A stretch of 64,000 bases of DNA, taken from positions 54,403,511 to 54,467,510 of the forward strand of contig CM035235.1 of the NCBI GenBank assembly GCA_020226215.1, read 5' to 3'. The notes under the pieces were generated by a model. It searched no databases, was not told the origin of the DNA, and saw nothing but the letters and a program-made list of their open reading frames with translations. The DNA is from Sindora glabra (lineage: Eukaryota; Streptophyta; Magnoliopsida; Fabales; Fabaceae). Shown here piece after piece: positions 60,358 through 64,000 of this stretch (positions are counted from its first letter, which is position 1; the number at the start of each line of letters is the position of its first letter). A program made the position numbers and the translations under genes.

Positions 60358-61739
60358 GGTTGCTATGCAAATTGAAAACAACAACATTCTCATACTCTTT
60401 TCCATTCAGTAAACTTCTTCCTAATTACTCTTCACCATATATTTTTATAAAATTGCAATTCTAGAAGGAAACAGACTAAAAAACTTAGAATAAACTAATC
60501 TTCAACAAATTAATTTTTTACAAAATTATTAATATTTGTCAAAATTAATGCTATTAATCTTTCATTTATATTACACAATGTTGTTCTTTCCTCCCTTTAT
60601 TTATTGTATTCACAATGCCATGAACATTAATGAGCTAGTTCATGCTCATTATCCTTGCATGTCTTATATAGGGTCTAACTATCCCAATTTGATTTATTTA
60701 TGCCATGGCTTTCTCATTCTATAAAGTTTTTAGTCCTTTTGTAACTTGACTAAATTGTAAAACTCATTTGTTTCCTAATAAATTGCAATAATAATAACTA
60801 CCAAGCTTTATCCCATTAAATAAGATTTGTTGTGTGTCAAATAAATTTGACAAGATTTTATGTTTGTTGTCAATTACCTTACATAAACATCCTTCTTTTT
60901 TGGGCTTGGGAATGACTATATAAAATTTAAGATTATATGATGCAAGTTGTATTTGATAAAAATCAATATAATTTTAGGAAATGTAAATTCAAAATGTTTT
61001 GCTTTTCCTAGTTATTTATCGCTTCAATTTTACATTGCTACTTTGTTATTTTGCTATTGTGTTTCTATACTGTCTTTGGTTTGCTATTATGCTACATCTC
61101 TAGTTTATTGTTTTGTTAAGGAAAAAATTACAAACTTTCATAATCACATTGTTATAATTTATTAACACCAGCATTCTTTTTCTTAATCAAGTCAATGCAT
61201 TCAATCATTTTGCCTTTTGTTTGGCAGGTGAAGTTATGTTAAGTTCATTCACAAGGAAGTAAGAGAGCTTTACAAGGAATTTGAGAAGCTTGTATATATA
61301 TTTTATCTATATGTTTCAAACTTTCAATGCATATGTACAATATATAAACCAAATTTGGAATAGGTAATTGTTGTAAAGTGGAAATTCCAACTTTCTTCCA
61401 TATCTAAATCATTTGGCATATTATCATAAACTAACTCTTCATACTTATAACATCTCTTAAAAAATAAAAAGCAATTAAAATTTTTTAGTTTGATATGATG
61501 AATCTTCTCGGATATGATGTACAAATGCTAATTGTAAGTTATTATTCATATTTCATGCATATAGTTTAATTGTATTTATATTACTTAAGCAATAGTTAAA
61601 TACTAACACATTTATATTTTTCTTATTTTCTTATTATTTGGTTACATTTAGTTATGCTTGCTCTTCGAGTTAAATATCAAATTTACTTTATTTATTCACA
61701 TTTGTAAGTTATTAGTTATTTCATAAGAAAGGCATATGT
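60358..61739. other. AT-rich intergenic DNA
   Basis: Open frames at 60536-60724, 60947-61165 and 61324-61524 have no recognisable similarity and biased hydrophobic composition from T-rich DNA. No gene is supported. Confidence 0.35.
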
Positions 61740-62306
61740 AATTAGTTATTGGAGAATTTAGAAAGCCTTTAAGAGTTGATGGGGAGAAAAAGGAACAAAT
61801 GTTGGTGAGCCTACCATAAAAGAAATATTTGAAGCTAAAGATGCAAACTTATTCTACAAGGTGATAGGTGGATTAAAAAAAAGGAGAGATTGTATGGGTT
61901 TGGTTTGGATGGTCATGTCTTGGTTATAGTAAAATTGAGATCATGTGTTGTACTCTAACTAACTCAACCACAACTAATAGTTGATGATGTTATTGTAGCC
62001 CTTGCCTTTAAAAGTTCCTTGAAAAAAATATTAGATGAGTGTGATCATTAAGTAATTGGACATCAACTTGAATTTGATCAATAAATGGCGCATTTGCAAT
62101 CTTAATTATTTGTAATGATGACCCCATTGAATATTCTAAGCCCATAAAGTTCAAATGTAGCCTACCATAATATCAATAATAGTAGTCCTTCAAATGATGC
62201 ATAATAAGTAAGAAATTAAATGTTTCTCTCATTAGCTTACAATTTTTTAAGATGCATCAATTGTTTAATGATAGTTTATATAAATTAGTATGGGATGCTT
62301 AATGAC

Positions 62307-62379
<73 letters not shown>

Positions 62380-62930
62380 GGAAAGATTGAATGTTTAGGT
62401 CAAACGATTATGGAATTTTTTGTTATTAGATTGCAAGGTGATTTCTTGTTATATTAATTCTTGCAAAACATGGTGTACAAAAAAAAGAAAGGTAAAATAT
62501 TAGGCCTATTAGCAAAGGATATGCTAGGGAAAACCCCTTGCAAAATAGGGAAAAATTCAGTTAGCAATGGACTTGTGATGAAATGTCCCTTACAAAAACA
62601 AGGGAACAGATGGCAAAGATGGTGTGAAGTAAATATGCAATCAAAGAGCAAGAAACTTGGTGACGACCATTATCCCTCACTAAATTTAGCAGAAGAAGAT
62701 GTTTAATGCTATTTTCTCACAAAAATATTTGAAAGAAGGTTGGTTGGATCCAAATTCGCAGCAGAAAGATGAATTGAGTAAGGGATGTTTGCCTTTGCTA
62801 ACAATCCTAGCATTACAATTATTTAATAAGGAAGAGTTTTGCTAGGGGTAAGTGATGAATCCTATTCCTTGTTAATTTTCTTTTTCTTTTAGTGGTGGAA
62901 ATTATCATTTTAGTAAGGGAAATACTTGTC
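61740..62930 (+). mobile_element. Remnant of a CACTA-like DNA transposon
   Basis: At about 61809-61927 a short frame contains EPTIKEIFEA, then KVIGGLKKRRDCMGL. The latter resembles the GG-K-K-R-YGLG motif that plant En/Spm-type transposon proteins often carry, with a frameshift implied after Cys-Met-Gly-Leu. Downstream, 62500-62900 has repeated TTAGCAA/TTGCTAA-type words mixed with AAGGGAA, reminiscent of CACTA subterminal repeats. An 81-codon frame (62461-62706) lies within it and is not recognised. No CACTA terminus was found. Confidence 0.35.
62309..62375. repeat. (TA)n microsatellite
   Basis: About 33 uninterrupted TA units, inside the CACTA-like remnant. Confidence 0.95.
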
Positions 62931-64000
62931 GCTATTTGGATATTTTCTTGTTGTGTGTTTTTAATTTAGTGTAATAATTAATCAAATAAAATTAACTATA
63001 CATTTAAAATTAACTATTTTGATTAAGTAAATATATTAACTAAGTATTAAATTAAATGACTTTATAACTAAACATTTCTAATTAATCACTGAACAATTAA
63101 TTAAATATTTAAAATTAACTATTATAATTAATTAAATAAATTAACTAGATAATAAACTATTCTAATTCACTAAACCTGACTAATCTACTAAATAAAATTA
63201 ACTAAATATTCAAAATTATATTATTGTTTCTAATTAAGTAAATAAATTATTCTATCCAGCTTACTAATGAAGCTAAGTAATTAATTAACTAAGCAATTAA
63301 CTAATTAAGTATTAATTGAGAAATTAACTAAATAAATAAACTAGGTATTTTTACTTAACATATAAATAAAACTAGTAAGGCTTTAAAATTACCAAAGCAA
63401 ATTAAACATTTATAAGTAAATAAAAGAAATAAGTTAGCTATATCCAAACGTGACAAAATAAACAGAAAAGGTTCCTAGAAGACCTTGGATCAAAATTGCA
63501 CAAAATACCCAAAATATGTTAAAATTAATTAATACAAATACAAACAAAGTACAAGGAACAACTTAACTAGTTTAGAATTTGTAAATTTACATCTAAACTA
63601 TATAGGAATGAAGTCCAATAAACTTTAAGAACTCAAATACACACCAAAAGAATTTGGAAAAGTGAAGGGGAAGACGTTTTGCGTGCTATTTTATAGTGTT
63701 TGAACTTGATAGATTTTCTTAGCAAGATTTTGAGCATAAAAATTTGCAACACATCCTTAGCCCATTCAATAAAGTTATACGTAACAGTTAAAGAATTTAA
63801 AAATTCAAACTAATTCAACATTTAAAATTTAATTATGGTTACATTGTAGCTATATATTTTAAGACCAATTACTATTTATATTATGTTAAATTTTATTATA
63901 ATTAACAAATAAGTAGTGTTATAACAATATTAAATTTAACCATTTATAATTTTTTATTCTACATTTTTAAGTTACTAAAAATATTAGTTTTCATAAAAAC
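62931..64000. other. AT-rich DNA with short interspersed TTAACTA words
   Basis: From 62990 to 63380 the words AATTAACTA, TAAATAAA and AACTAAAT recur irregularly, giving a degenerate low-complexity repeat. The remainder to the window end is AT-rich with no supported gene. Confidence 0.4.

Overview
This is AT-rich nuclear DNA from a flowering plant, most likely a eudicot. The evidence is a plant-type SF1/branchpoint-binding protein gene, an ethylene-biosynthesis ACC synthase gene with GT-AG introns, and a large load of retrotransposon and MITE debris. The species cannot be fixed from the sequence. Only two genes are clearly functional, and both look ordinary and intact. No novel multi-gene system, CRISPR array, operon, tRNA or rRNA was found.

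Layout. 1-1383: AT-rich DNA and the SF1 leader. 1384-3834 (+): SF1 splicing factor, a single uninterrupted coding exon of 816 codons. 3835-6290: T-rich, intron-like sequence downstream of it. 6300-20380: mostly non-coding, with MITEs, a 280-bp purine tract, and a repeat (copy A, 13.3-15.8 kb) that recurs inverted at 27.8-28.9 kb (copy B) and partially at 6.3 kb (copy C). 20381-21540: a copia-type LTR with an initiator-tRNA-Met primer site and a decayed interior. 21541-27224: AT-rich repeats. 27225-28940: a foldback MITE and copy B. 29111-32143 (-): ACC synthase, four exons, 487 codons, with a TATA box near 32302.

32.5-41.2 kb is a transposon nest. It holds one intact foldback palindrome (33677-34865). 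A second member of the same family (36575-40590) is split by a 2.5-kb PIF/Harbinger-like element with TTA target duplications, and apparently by another insertion. GC-rich islands lie at 35.0-35.3 and 36.2-36.5 kb. 44.4-48.1 kb holds two tandem duplications, with units of 699 and 293 bp. 50210-54007 is a non-autonomous LTR retrotransposon with about 440-bp LTRs and a polypurine tract. 55122-60357 carries two probable solo LTRs, and 61.7-62.9 kb a CACTA-like remnant.

The two genes are unrelated in function: SF1 recognises intron branch points during nuclear pre-mRNA splicing, and ACC synthase makes the ethylene precursor in the cytosol. They face each other about 25 kb apart, separated by repeats. 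Element calls rest on visible termini, target duplications, primer sites and self-similarity inside the window, not on database matches.
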